From: Paramagnetospirillum magneticum AMB-1
Lineage (GTDB): Bacteria; Pseudomonadota; Alphaproteobacteria; Rhodospirillales; Magnetospirillaceae
Length of the DNA stretch: 64,000 nt
Direction: 5' to 3'
NCBI RefSeq assembly: GCF_000009985.1
Contig: NC_007626.1
Location: forward strand, 620,001 to 684,000
Both the position numbers and the translations under genes were made by a program. Below are positions 42,871 through 52,160 of the stretch, in pieces. The notes beneath the pieces were generated by a model. The model searched no databases. It saw only the letters and a list, made by a program, of their open reading frames with translations, and was not told the origin of the DNA. Positions within the stretch are counted from its first letter, which is position 1. Each line of letters starts with the position of its first letter.

Positions 42871-45244
42871 ATCCCTTCCCGATCCGCTGTCGCTCTGCCT
42901 GGCCGCCTCGGTGGCCGGGACCGCCATGCTGGGCGTGGCCGAGGCCGGCTGGCCCGCCATCTCGGCCGCGGCCCTGGTGGCGGCGGTCGCGGGGAGCATG
43001 CTGTGGCAGCGCTCGCGCCGGCCGGCGGGCATCGCCCCCATCCTGGCCGGAGCCCTGGAGTCGGAAAGCCGCGCCGTGCTGGTGGTGGCCTCGGATGGGG
43101 CCGAGCTTTACCGCAATCAGGCGGCGCGCCGCCTGCTGGGGGGGGCGGCCGATCCCCTGGCCCCGCTCAAGGCGCTGGCCGCCGCCGATGATCGCGCCCT
43201 GGCCGAGATGGAGCGCCTGGATGCCGCCGCCGCGGTAGGGGCGCCCCGGCGCACCGAGGTGACCCTGGTCTCCGCCGGCGGTGGGCGTGAATGGCTGACC
43301 CTGGAGGTCCGCCCGGCGGGCAGCCCCCAGGCGGTGGCCTGGATCGCCGAGGATGTCAGCGCGCGGCGCGCCATCGACGAGACGCTGCGGCGCGAGAACG
43401 AATTGCTGTCCGATTTCGTCGATCTGCTGCCGGTGGGCTGCTATTCCGCCGATGCGGACGGCACGGTGCGCTACGTCAACCAGCGTCTGGCCGAATGGCT
43501 GGGCAAGGCCGGCGACGAGATTCTGGGCCGCAATCTGGCCGAGGTGTTCGGCATCGTTCCCAATCCCGAGGAAGAACGGGCCGAGTTGCGCCTGCGCGGC
43601 CGCTCGGGCGAGGTGTTCCAGGCCCTGGTCGCCCATTCGGTGTTCGACGAGGGGGGCGAGATGTTCACCCGCTCGGTGGTGGTGCGCGATCTGGTGCCGG
43701 AACAGCAATGGGAAAAGGCGCTGCGCGCCGCCGAGCGCCGCTTCCGCTGGCTGTTCGACGACGCCCCCGTCGGCATCGCCCTGGTGGATCTGGACGGGGC
43801 GGTGGGAGCCTGCAATCTTGCCCTGCAGGCCATGCTGGGCATCGACCGCGACGACATGATCGGCCGCCCGGTGATCGACGTGGTCGCCGAGGAGAACCGC
43901 CCCGCGGCCTCCGAGCAACTGGGCAAGGTGATTGCCGGCTCCACCCCCGGCACCCATCTGGAAGTGCGTCTCAAGGGGCGGCGCAACCTCATCGCCCAGC
44001 TCTTCGTCAGCCCCAGCCACGAAGACGGCGACATCTCCGGCCTCGTCATCCACTTCATCGATGCCACCGAGCAGCGCAACCTGGAAATGCAGTTCGCCCA
44101 GAGCCAGAAAATGCAGGCCATGGGCCAGCTGGCCGGCGGCGTGGCCCACGACTTCAACAATCTGCTCACCGCCATGATCGGCTTCTGCGACCTGCTCTTG
44201 CAGCGCCACGGGGCCGGCGATCCCAGCTTCGCCGACATCATGCAGGTCAAGCAGAACGCCAACCGCGCCGCCTCGCTGGTGCGCCAGTTGCTGGCCTTCT
44301 CGCGCCGTCAGGCCTTGCAGCCCCGCCTGCTCAACGTCACCGACGCCCTGGCCGAGCTGTCCAACCTGCTGCGCCGCCTGCTGGGCGAGACCATCGAGCT
44401 GCGCATGATCCACGGCCGCGCCCTGGGGCTGGTGCGCGTCGATCCCGGCCAGTTCGATCAGGTCATCATCAATCTGGCGGTCAATGCCAGGGACGCCATG
44501 CCGGGCGGCGGGGCGCTGACCATCCGCACCAATGCCGTCCACGTGGACCAGCCCATTCAGCGCGGCCCCGAGCTGATGCCCGCCGGCGATTACGTCCAGA
44601 TCGAGGTGGCCGATACCGGCACCGGCATCGGCAAGGAGAACCTGGCCCGCATCTTCGAACCCTTCTTCTCCACCAAGGAAGTGGGCGCCGGCACCGGATT
44701 GGGCCTGTCCACCGTCTACGGCATCGTGCGCCAGACCGACGGCTTCATCTTCGTGGAGTCGGAACCCGGCCAGGGCGCCACTTTCTCCATCTACCTGCCG
44801 CGCATCGACGCCGACCCGGCCGCCGAGACCAAACGTGCCCCCCTGCCATCGGAAGCCGCCGGTGCCGACCTTACCGGCTCGGGCACCATCCTGCTGGTCG
44901 AGGACGAGGACGCCGTCCGCCTGTTCGGCGCCCGGGCGCTGAGGAACAAGGGCTATACCGTCATCGAGGCCCGCTCGGGCGAGCAGGCCATGGAAGTCCT
45001 CAACGGCGGCGAGCCCATCCAGGTGCTGATCTCCGACGTGGTGATGCCCGGCATGGACGGCGTGACCCTGGCCCGCTTCGTGCGCATGGAGCGCCCCGCC
45101 ATCAAGGTCATCCTCATCTCCGGCTATTCCGAAGACGTCGCCCGCGACGGCATCGACCCCGACGCCGGTATCCACTTCCTCCCCAAGCCCTTCTCCCTCC
45201 GGCAGCTGGCGGGGGCGGTCAAGCAGGTGATGGACGAAGGGTAA
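42854..45244 (+). CDS. cckA: Hybrid histidine kinase CckA-like
   Basis: 796 residues. Two N-terminal membrane segments (about 14-32 and 36-50), a PAS-like region (about 60-165), two further PAS domains (about 175-300 and 298-410), a histidine kinase core with GGVAHDFNNLLTAMIGFCDL (phosphoacceptor His432) and an ATPase domain, then a receiver with QVLISDVVMPGMDG (Asp728). The HDFNNLLTAM H-box and domain order match CckA, which feeds phosphate through ChpT to CtrA. It is the last gene of the flagellar operon, beginning inside flhB. Sequence upstream of the first PAS is variable in the family. Confidence 0.88.
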   Translation: MNLRIKSLPDPLSLCLAASVAGTAMLGVAEAGWPAISAAALVAAVAGSMLWQRSRRPAGIAPILAGALESESRAVLVVASDGAELYRNQAARRLLGGAADPLAPLKALAAADDRALAEMERLDAAAAVGAPRRTEVTLVSAGGGREWLTLEVRPAGSPQAVAWIAEDVSARRAIDETLRRENELLSDFVDLLPVGCYSADADGTVRYVNQRLAEWLGKAGDEILGRNLAEVFGIVPNPEEERAELRLRGRSGEVFQALVAHSVFDEGGEMFTRSVVVRDLVPEQQWEKALRAAERRFRWLFDDAPVGIALVDLDGAVGACNLALQAMLGIDRDDMIGRPVIDVVAEENRPAASEQLGKVIAGSTPGTHLEVRLKGRRNLIAQLFVSPSHEDGDISGLVIHFIDATEQRNLEMQFAQSQKMQAMGQLAGGVAHDFNNLLTAMIGFCDLLLQRHGAGDPSFADIMQVKQNANRAASLVRQLLAFSRRQALQPRLLNVTDALAELSNLLRRLLGETIELRMIHGRALGLVRVDPGQFDQVIINLAVNARDAMPGGGALTIRTNAVHVDQPIQRGPELMPAGDYVQIEVADTGTGIGKENLARIFEPFFSTKEVGAGTGLGLSTVYGIVRQTDGFIFVESEPGQGATFSIYLPRIDADPAAETKRAPLPSEAAGADLTGSGTILLVEDEDAVRLFGARALRNKGYTVIEARSGEQAMEVLNGGEPIQVLISDVVMPGMDGVTLARFVRMERPAIKVILISGYSEDVARDGIDPDAGIHFLPKPFSLRQLAGAVKQVMDEG

Positions 45245-45261
45245 TGGGCCGCCCAAGCGCA

Positions 45262-45309
45262 GGGGCGCCCGCGCCCCCGCACCCCCAGGCCAGGGGCAAA
45301 GGCCCCTGG
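45262..45309. repeat. Composite GC-hairpin repeat cluster, copy 4
   Basis: Two hairpins after cckA: GGGGCGC/GCGCCCC (45262-45277) and CCAGGGGC/GCCCCTGG (45290-45309), the second followed by ACCCC and an AT-rich stretch. Probable terminator of the flagellar operon. Confidence 0.7.
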
Positions 45310-45384
45310 ACCCCGGTCCTTTAAACAACGAGGAAGAACGGCGTCAGCATTTCTATCTTTTGATGCTCGCCTGAGGTGGGCTCC

Positions 45385-46125
45385 CTATGCGCCAATATGG
45401 GCAATAGAGCCAATCGAATTGTCGCCCGGGTAGCCCGAGTTTAGAAGAAATTCATACCCTGAATCGTAGTATGGCGGCGGAAATAGAGCGTGAACTCCGA
45501 GCATTTCGCCGGAGCCAAGCCAAGAAATAGCGTCGGACAGCTTGATTCGGATTATCCCGCGGATTTGCGCGGCATAGTCGCTTGGGCGAATAATATTCTT
45601 TCCCCGCAGCCGAAAAAGAACGCCATGTTGCGCGTGCGGGCGTAGAAAAATAGATGGAGATGCAACTCGCAGATCGACGAACTCAGTTTCCGAGCCAGTG
45701 AGGATGCCTGGCGAAATTGGCTGATCTGCGTCAACCGCAATCATTAGAATATAGGCGTATCCATCAGGCTCCTTGTCCTGCCCTCTCTTCTCAAAATGCA
45801 GAAATTTCCCAATTTTGTCGGCTGATCGAACTTTGTGGCAAGCAAACCATAGAGCGACCCAAACGTTATCAACTAAGTCTATCCATGATGTTTTTAGTCC
45901 GTAATGCTGTACCAAAGCTTCTTTGCATTTTTCATGCAATGTGTTGAATGTTTTTGCTTTAGATGAAATGTGTGAAATGGCGTGGCTTAATTTTCTTAAC
46001 CTATTCGACAGCGATCTGTGGGAGATTGTCCCCCTGAACAGCGAAGGCGATAGTGTGCTGTAGAGCTCCGTCTGTCCGCGGAAATAAATGCGCTCATTTA
46101 GTTTTGAGTTTTTAAATTTTAAATT
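45385..46125 (-). pseudogene. FRG-domain protein remnant, 5' end lost
   Basis: An open frame of 246 codons on the minus strand matches the FRG domain: an early IYFRGQTELYSTLSPSLF (the FRGQ and PSLFR hallmarks) and a later ALVQHYGLKTSWIDLVD and VWVALWFACHK. There is no ATG, GTG or TTG between the upstream in-frame TAA at 46126-46128 and FRGQ; the first usable start is TTG at 45939, which would delete the FRG motif. Beyond the break is a TTTAAAATTT-like repeat. Base composition is clearly lower in GC than the flanks, so this is probably a transferred gene that has lost its N-terminus. Intact FRG proteins are often found with phage-defence genes. Confidence 0.65.
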
Positions 46126-46168
46126 TTAAATACCCAGCAGCCTGAATGAGGGCATGTGGATCATTCAC

Positions 46169-46528
46169 ATGAAGTACATCCTGTCCGGACGCAGCATCGT
46201 TAATGTAGGTAGAATTTCGAGTGTATATTTTGCTGAACGACAAATTATATTCACCCTGCATGTGGTTGTTGCGCTGCTAATGGGTGCAAAAACTGTACAT
46301 TTTGCGCGAATTGAGGACAATCTGAATTTTGCTGCCACTGAAGATGAAATAACGACCAAGGATGCGCGAAGGGACGAGTCCCTTCGCACCCTTCCTCCCC
46401 TTCCGACTACCACTCCGACAGCACCCGGCTTTCATCCCCGATCAGTTCGGGGTATTGGCTGCGGCCCAGTTTGGCGGCTTCGGCGGGGACCTGCTGCAGC
46501 AGGTAGCTTTCCAGGGCGCCGATGGTGA
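46169..46528 (+). CDS. Small hypothetical protein, possibly truncated at its 3' end
   Basis: Reading from ATG 46169, the first about 60 residues (MKYILSGRSIVNVGRISSVY, later QIIFTLHVVV and AKTVHFARIED) look like a compact alternating beta protein. After about residue 68 the frame runs through a GCGAAGGGA/TCCCTTCGC hairpin and then antisense to the caspase gene, where it is no longer protein-like. Probably a remnant whose true end is lost. Low GC like the FRG remnant. Coding status uncertain. Confidence 0.3.
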   Translation: MKYILSGRSIVNVGRISSVYFAERQIIFTLHVVVALLMGAKTVHFARIEDNLNFAATEDEITTKDARRDESLRTLPPLPTTTPTAPGFHPRSVRGIGCGPVWRLRRGPAAAGSFPGRRW

Positions 46529-48098
46529 TGGCGCGGCCGCCGTTGGCGGCGTTGCCTTCCAGGCCTTTCATCAGGTAGTAGCTGAACAGGCCGTGGCGGG
46601 TGGCGGCGAGGCTGCTGGACAGCTGGTCGCGGCCGGCGGCGGCCAGGATGGTGACGTTGGGGGGCAGGTCGCTTTCCTTGACCGAGATGAGGATGGGGCG
46701 GGCGGCCTGGACCAGGGTGTCGTTGCCGCGGGTGCCGCCGGAATAGCAGGTGTCGAGGAACAGGGTGACGGTGCGGGCGCCGGCGGCGACCAGGGCGTCG
46801 ATGATGTCCTTGCGCTTCAGCGCGCTTTGGGCCAGCAGCATGCGGTCGCCGTCATAGGGCAGCAGGTACTGGTCGCGTCCGTCGTCGGAGGCGAGGCCAT
46901 GGCCGGAGAAGAACAGGTAGACGTCCGACTTGCCTTGGGCGATCAGGGGCTGGACCCAGGCCAGCACGGCCTTCTCCACGGACAGGCGGCGGGCCTTGTC
47001 CCCGGTCAGCAGCTTGACCCGGTCATGGGGCACGCCCATGGCCCGGGTGGCGTAGTCGTAGAAGGCGTTGGCGTCGTTCTCGGCGAATTCGGCGCGGGGG
47101 GCGGATTCGTAGCGGTCGACGCCGATGACCAGCGCCACGGCCTTGGGGTTGCGCTTGCCCTTGGCGCGGCCGGGATTGAGCGGCTCGTAGGCGGAGGCGC
47201 CGGCGGGCGGGGGATCGCGGGTGACGGTGACCATGGCTTCGGTGGCGCGTCCCTGGCGGTCGCGGGCTTCCACCTTGATCTCGGTCTCACCCAGGGGCAC
47301 GCCCCGGCGATAGCGGAACGAGCCGTCCTTGCCGAGCTTCACCTGGGCGCCGTCCACGAACACGGTGGAGCCCTTGGTGGTGCCGGTCACCTTGCCGGCC
47401 AGTTCCACCTCCAGATCGGTGGTCTGCAGGCTATCGGGCACCTCCAGGCGGACGGCGCTGGGGACGGGGGGCTGCGGCGCGGTGGGCTTGGGGCCGGGCA
47501 GGGGCGGCGGCGGTGCGATGGAGGCCAGGGTGGGCCTGGTGCCGCGAAGGTCCAGCCCCAGGGTGGCGAAGATGGCTTGATCGCTGAGGCCCTGACGGCG
47601 CGATCGGGTGACGAAGCGCTCGATGCGGGGGTGGCGCTCCAGGATGGCGGCCAGCTCGGCATCGCTGTAGCCCCTCTGGCGGGCGGTGGCGATCCATTCC
47701 TTCAGCCAGGGCGGCGGGATGAATTTGGTGGGGTCGTCGGATTCGTCGTCGACGCGGTCGCGATAGGCGCCGGCCGGCGGGAGATAGGGCGGTGGCGGCG
47801 GTGCCAGCCGTTCTCCCCGCAAGGGCGGTAGGGGCGGCGGCGGTGGAGGGGGGCGGAAGCCGTCCCGCCGCTCGCCCTCGAAGTCTCGCCCGGCGAAGTC
47901 CCGCCCGCCGAAGCCTCCGCGGCCGAAATCGTGCCCGCCGCCCGGCCCGCCATCGCGGCCGCCGCGCACGGGTAGGACATGGGCGCGGCCCGGGATGTCG
48001 GGGGCCGTGCCGGCCGGCGGCGTGGCCCCCCGGCTGATCTGGGGGATGAACAGCAGCATCGCGGCGGATGCCACCATGGCGGACAGAGCGAGACGCAT
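46407..48098 (-). CDS. Exported caspase-family (peptidase C14) protein
   Basis: 563 residues. Signal peptide (about 1-24), a low-complexity region with GRDF repeats (about 45-82) and polyproline (about 83-110), a helical region (about 128-185), a beta-sandwich-like segment (about 215-295), and a C-terminal caspase-like domain. Catalytic histidine is in YLFFSGHGL (His400) and cysteine in LFLDTCYSGG (Cys451). This is the orthocaspase pattern, expected to cleave after basic residues, though specificity is unverified. Start ATG 48098. The gene stands alone between AT-rich DNA and recA and has normal GC composition. Confidence 0.85.
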   Translation of the reverse strand: MRLALSAMVASAAMLLFIPQISRGATPPAGTAPDIPGRAHVLPVRGGRDGGPGGGHDFGRGGFGGRDFAGRDFEGERRDGFRPPPPPPPLPPLRGERLAPPPPPYLPPAGAYRDRVDDESDDPTKFIPPPWLKEWIATARQRGYSDAELAAILERHPRIERFVTRSRRQGLSDQAIFATLGLDLRGTRPTLASIAPPPPLPGPKPTAPQPPVPSAVRLEVPDSLQTTDLEVELAGKVTGTTKGSTVFVDGAQVKLGKDGSFRYRRGVPLGETEIKVEARDRQGRATEAMVTVTRDPPPAGASAYEPLNPGRAKGKRNPKAVALVIGVDRYESAPRAEFAENDANAFYDYATRAMGVPHDRVKLLTGDKARRLSVEKAVLAWVQPLIAQGKSDVYLFFSGHGLASDDGRDQYLLPYDGDRMLLAQSALKRKDIIDALVAAGARTVTLFLDTCYSGGTRGNDTLVQAARPILISVKESDLPPNVTILAAAGRDQLSSSLAATRHGLFSYYLMKGLEGNAANGGRAITIGALESYLLQQVPAEAAKLGRSQYPELIGDESRVLSEW

Positions 48099-48221
48099 GT
48101 TTCCGGCCCCTTCTGGACACGAACGCCGTTCAGTCTACGCCCCTTTTCCTTACTTAAATGTGGAGCCGCTCACGCGGATGGTGTGGAACTGAAATGGAAC
48201 AAACGCGAACATTCCGCTTGT

Positions 48222-48236
48222 GTTCCTCTAAAGTTC
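48222..48236 (+). promoter_or_regulatory. LexA SOS box upstream of recA
   Basis: GTTC-N7-GTTC, the alphaproteobacterial SOS operator, at 48222-48236, 59 bases before the recA start. A broader inverted repeat, GGAACA/TGTTCC (48196-48226), overlaps it. Confidence 0.8.
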
Positions 48237-48295
48237 GTGTAGCTTAATCCTCATTGCGGAACCGCCCGGTTCGGGATAGATGAAGGGGAACGGCC

Positions 48296-49375
<1,080 letters not shown>

Positions 49376-49406
49376 CCGGTACTATCGGGCACAGCCCGAA
49401 GCGAAG

Positions 49407-49436
49407 GGCCATCCGCGAACAGGCGGATGGCCTTTT
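49407..49436 (+). terminator. Intrinsic terminator of recA
   Basis: Ten-bp stem GGCCATCCGC/GCGGATGGCC, 6-base loop, then TTTT, 32 bases after the recA stop. Confidence 0.85.
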
Positions 49437-49574
49437 CCGTTTCCGGCGGCGGATGCCCCGGCATTGGGGTGGGATGTTCCCTACCCCTCATGGGTGGTCA
49501 GCCCAATTCGCATATAACAAGTCAGCAAGCCTGTCCTAATATGTTGCAACGCAGCAAACGAAGAGGAGCTGACC

Positions 49575-49667
49575 ATGTATGAACTGACCCTGGCCGTAAT
49601 GGCCCTGATGAAGCTGGTTCCCAAGCTTTTGGAAAAGGAGAAGCCCGGCCAGGCCTCTCTGATCTAA
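49575..49667 (+). CDS. Small hypothetical protein (30 residues)
   Basis: 30-codon frame from ATG 49575 with GAGGAG (49563-49568) six bases upstream, better than many genes here. The peptide begins MYELTLAVMALMKLVPKLLE, a hydrophobic or amphipathic helix, followed by a charged EKEKPGQ turn. It sits alone between the recA terminator and dinB. The AT-rich stretch before it (about 49505-49545) could carry its promoter. No relative recognised; it could be a membrane-associated regulator. Confidence 0.5.
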   Translation: MYELTLAVMALMKLVPKLLEKEKPGQASLI

Positions 49668-49810
49668 AACACACACCTTCGGCCCACCCTCTTGGACGGC
49701 CTGTTCCTGCCAAGGGGGTGCCGACTGGCCCTCCCCCTACCACACATTGCCGGGAAACCGCTGGAGACAATTTGGTGGGCTGAAACACCCTATCACGGTA
49801 TAGTCGCCGA

Positions 49811-50992
49811 ATGGGAACATATGGTGATCATATGGCGGCGGTGTGCCGGGATTGCGGCGCCCTTGGCGTCGGGGAGGCCCCCTTGTGCCCGGCCTGCGGC
49901 TCCTCCCGCCGGGTGCGTCATCCCGAGCTGGCCGATCTGACCATCGCCCATATCGATTGCGATGCCTTTTACGCTTCGGTGGAGAAGCGGGACAATCCGG
50001 CCCTGGCCGACAAGCCGGTGATCGTCGGCCATCCCGGCGGGCGCGGCGTGGTAACCACCGCCTGCTACGTGGCCCGCAAGTTCGGCCCCCGCTCGGCCAT
50101 GCCCATGTTCAAGGCGCTGGAACTGTGTCCCCACGCCGTGGTCATTCCCCCCAATATCGCCAAATACAAGCAGGTCAGCGCCCAGATCCGCGCCCTGTTC
50201 GAGAAGGCCACCCCCCTGGTCGAGCCCCTGTCCCTGGACGAGGCCTATCTCGATCTGTCGCCGGGGGTGCGGCTGGTGGACCGGCCGGCGGCGGTGCTGC
50301 TGGCCCGGCTGGCCCGCGCCATTCGGCTGCAGGTGGGAATCACGGTCTCGGTGGGCCTCAGCTACAACAAGTTCCTGGCCAAGATGGCCTCGGACCTGAA
50401 CAAGCCGGAGGGCTTCTCGGTGATCGGCCGCGAGGAGGCGGAGGCGTTTCTGGCGCCCCGTCCGGTGACCGCCCTGTTCGGCATCGGGGCGGCGACGGCG
50501 GCGCGCATGGCCGATCAGGGCATTACCACCATCGCCCAGCTTCAAGCTTTGCCGGAAACCGAGTTCGTGGCGCGTTGGGGCAAGTTCGGCCGGCGCCTAG
50601 CGGGGATGGTGCACGGTATCGACCATCGGCCGGTCAATCCCGACCGCCCGGCCAAGAGTGTTTCCACCGAAACCACCTTCGCCCGCGACATTCGTGACGC
50701 CAAGGCCCTGACCGAGGCGCTGCCGCCCCTGGCCGAGGGTGTCGCCCGCAGGCTGGAGCGGGTAAATCTGGCGGGGCGCACCGTGGTACTGAAGCTCAAG
50801 ACCGCCGATTTCAAGGTGATCACCCGCCACCTCAGGCTACCCGACCCCACCGGCAGGGCCGAGACTATCGTCCGCGCCGGGCTTGCGCTGCTGGAGCGCC
50901 AGATGGACGGCCGGGCCTTCCGCCTGCTGGGCATCGGGGTGACCGATCTCTGCCCGGCCGAGGAGGCCGACCCGCCGGATCTGTTCGGTTAG
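49811..50992 (+). CDS. dinB: DNA polymerase IV (DinB) with N-terminal zinc ribbon
   Basis: 393 residues. The N-terminus has two CxxC pairs, CRDCGALGVGEAPLCPAC (about 12-29), a putative zinc ribbon seen in alphaproteobacterial DinB. Then the Y-family polymerase: IAHIDCDAFYASVEK (catalytic Asp), PLSLDEAYLDLS (catalytic Asp-Glu), YNKFLAKMASDLNKP and a C-terminal little-finger domain. Translesion synthesis. Start ATG 49811 or 49832; both retain the ribbon. No SOS box is visible upstream. Confidence 0.93.
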   Translation: MGTYGDHMAAVCRDCGALGVGEAPLCPACGSSRRVRHPELADLTIAHIDCDAFYASVEKRDNPALADKPVIVGHPGGRGVVTTACYVARKFGPRSAMPMFKALELCPHAVVIPPNIAKYKQVSAQIRALFEKATPLVEPLSLDEAYLDLSPGVRLVDRPAAVLLARLARAIRLQVGITVSVGLSYNKFLAKMASDLNKPEGFSVIGREEAEAFLAPRPVTALFGIGAATAARMADQGITTIAQLQALPETEFVARWGKFGRRLAGMVHGIDHRPVNPDRPAKSVSTETTFARDIRDAKALTEALPPLAEGVARRLERVNLAGRTVVLKLKTADFKVITRHLRLPDPTGRAETIVRAGLALLERQMDGRAFRLLGIGVTDLCPAEEADPPDLFG

Positions 50993-50997
50993 AAGAA

Positions 50998-51078
50998 GGG
51001 CTGCCGCCCAAACCCCATTCATGAAACAAAATGGGGTCCGGGGGCATTGGCCCCGGATGGGTTTGGGCGATAGCCCAA
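50998..51078. repeat. Composite GC-hairpin repeat cluster, copy 5
   Basis: GGGC/GCCC (50998-51009), ACCCCAT/ATGGGGT around an AT-rich linker (51012-51037), TCCGGGG/CCCCGGA (51037-51057) and TTGGGC/GCCCAA (51063-51078), between convergent dinB and the hydrolase gene. Confidence 0.75.
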
Positions 51079-51094
51079 TCGATCGCGGGAGGCC

Positions 51095-52138
51095 TTACCG
51101 TTGCGGCGCCGGAGACTCCAGGAATTCGGTCACCGCCTGATAGAGCTGCTTGCGGTTCTTCTCGATCAGGGCCGCATGGGTGGCTTCGCCAACCATGACG
51201 TAGCGCTTGAAGGGCGAGCCGGTCAGCCGGTTGAACAGCTTCATGCCCATGGCGGGCGGAGCCTCGGCGTCCCACTCGCCCTGAATTACCAGGGCCGGGA
51301 CCGAAAGGCGTTCGGGGTTCCAGCGCGGCTTGGCCGAAGCCCAGAAGCGCATGGTGTCCAGCACGACCCCGTTTGGCGCCCGGACCGTGTTGGGAACGAC
51401 CGGCTCGGCATCGCTGGCGATGGTGGCCTTCAGCCAGTCGGCGAACACCGCCTTGGACAGCACGCCTTCGCGCTTGGCCTCGGGCACCGCCTTCAGCCAG
51501 ATGTCGCGGGCTTCGCGGGGGTCCACCTGCCGCCACGCGGGAACGCGGGCCAGTTCCGCATCGGTGGGCGGCGTCACGTCGCGCAGCCATTGCGGCGCAT
51601 AGAGCACCAGGCGCTCGACCTTGTCCTGGGACGAATTGGCATAGGCGCCGGCCAGGGTGGCGCCCCACGACCAGCCCACCAGAACGATCCGCTGGGAATT
51701 GCGCCGCGACAAGATGAAGTCCACGGCGCGGGAGACGTCGTCCACGGCCTCGGCCGTGTCCACCACGGGGGGATTGGCTTCCGGCGGCTGGCTCATCTCG
51801 GGCGGGTGCCCGGACTTGCCATAGCCGCGGATGTCCAGGCTATAGACGTCGTAGCCCTTGGCGGCCATCCAATCCATCCAGCTCTGGCCGTCCACGGCCA
51901 TGTCGAAGGAGGAATGGGCGGGGTAGGTGGCACCGTGAAGGAACAGCACGGTCTTTTCCGGCCGCACGTCGTAGAGCGCTGCCGGATGTTTGTTGCGGAT
52001 GTAGAGGTTCTGATCGGGCCATTTGCTGGCGATCTTGAATTCCTCGGTCACCGTCTCGGCCCCGGCGGGCAGCGCGGCGGCCATCAACACCAAGGCCGCA
52101 ATGGCCACCCCCCATCCCCGTCCCAGAATCGCCATCAT
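51095..52138 (-). CDS. Exported alpha/beta-hydrolase
   Basis: 347 residues from ATG 52138 (GTG 52141 and ATG 52135 are alternatives). Signal peptide ending near AALPAGAET (about 28). Alpha/beta-hydrolase features: LFLHGATYPAHSSFD, DIRGYGKSGHP, nucleophile elbow VGWSWGATLAGAY (Ser in GWSWG) and a late histidine VGEATHAALI. Resembles lysophospholipase or esterase-type hydrolases; substrate unknown. Follows the DivL-like kinase by 22 bp on the same strand. Confidence 0.82.
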   Translation of the reverse strand: MMAILGRGWGVAIAALVLMAAALPAGAETVTEEFKIASKWPDQNLYIRNKHPAALYDVRPEKTVLFLHGATYPAHSSFDMAVDGQSWMDWMAAKGYDVYSLDIRGYGKSGHPPEMSQPPEANPPVVDTAEAVDDVSRAVDFILSRRNSQRIVLVGWSWGATLAGAYANSSQDKVERLVLYAPQWLRDVTPPTDAELARVPAWRQVDPREARDIWLKAVPEAKREGVLSKAVFADWLKATIASDAEPVVPNTVRAPNGVVLDTMRFWASAKPRWNPERLSVPALVIQGEWDAEAPPAMGMKLFNRLTGSPFKRYVMVGEATHAALIEKNRKQLYQAVTEFLESPAPQR

Positions 52139-52160
52139 CACCCATCCACTCCGCTCAAGT

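Noticed and set aside
42839..45328. An 829-codon minus-strand frame opposite cckA
   Set aside because: No domain, starts within a hairpin repeat, and the plus strand encodes a complete hybrid kinase.
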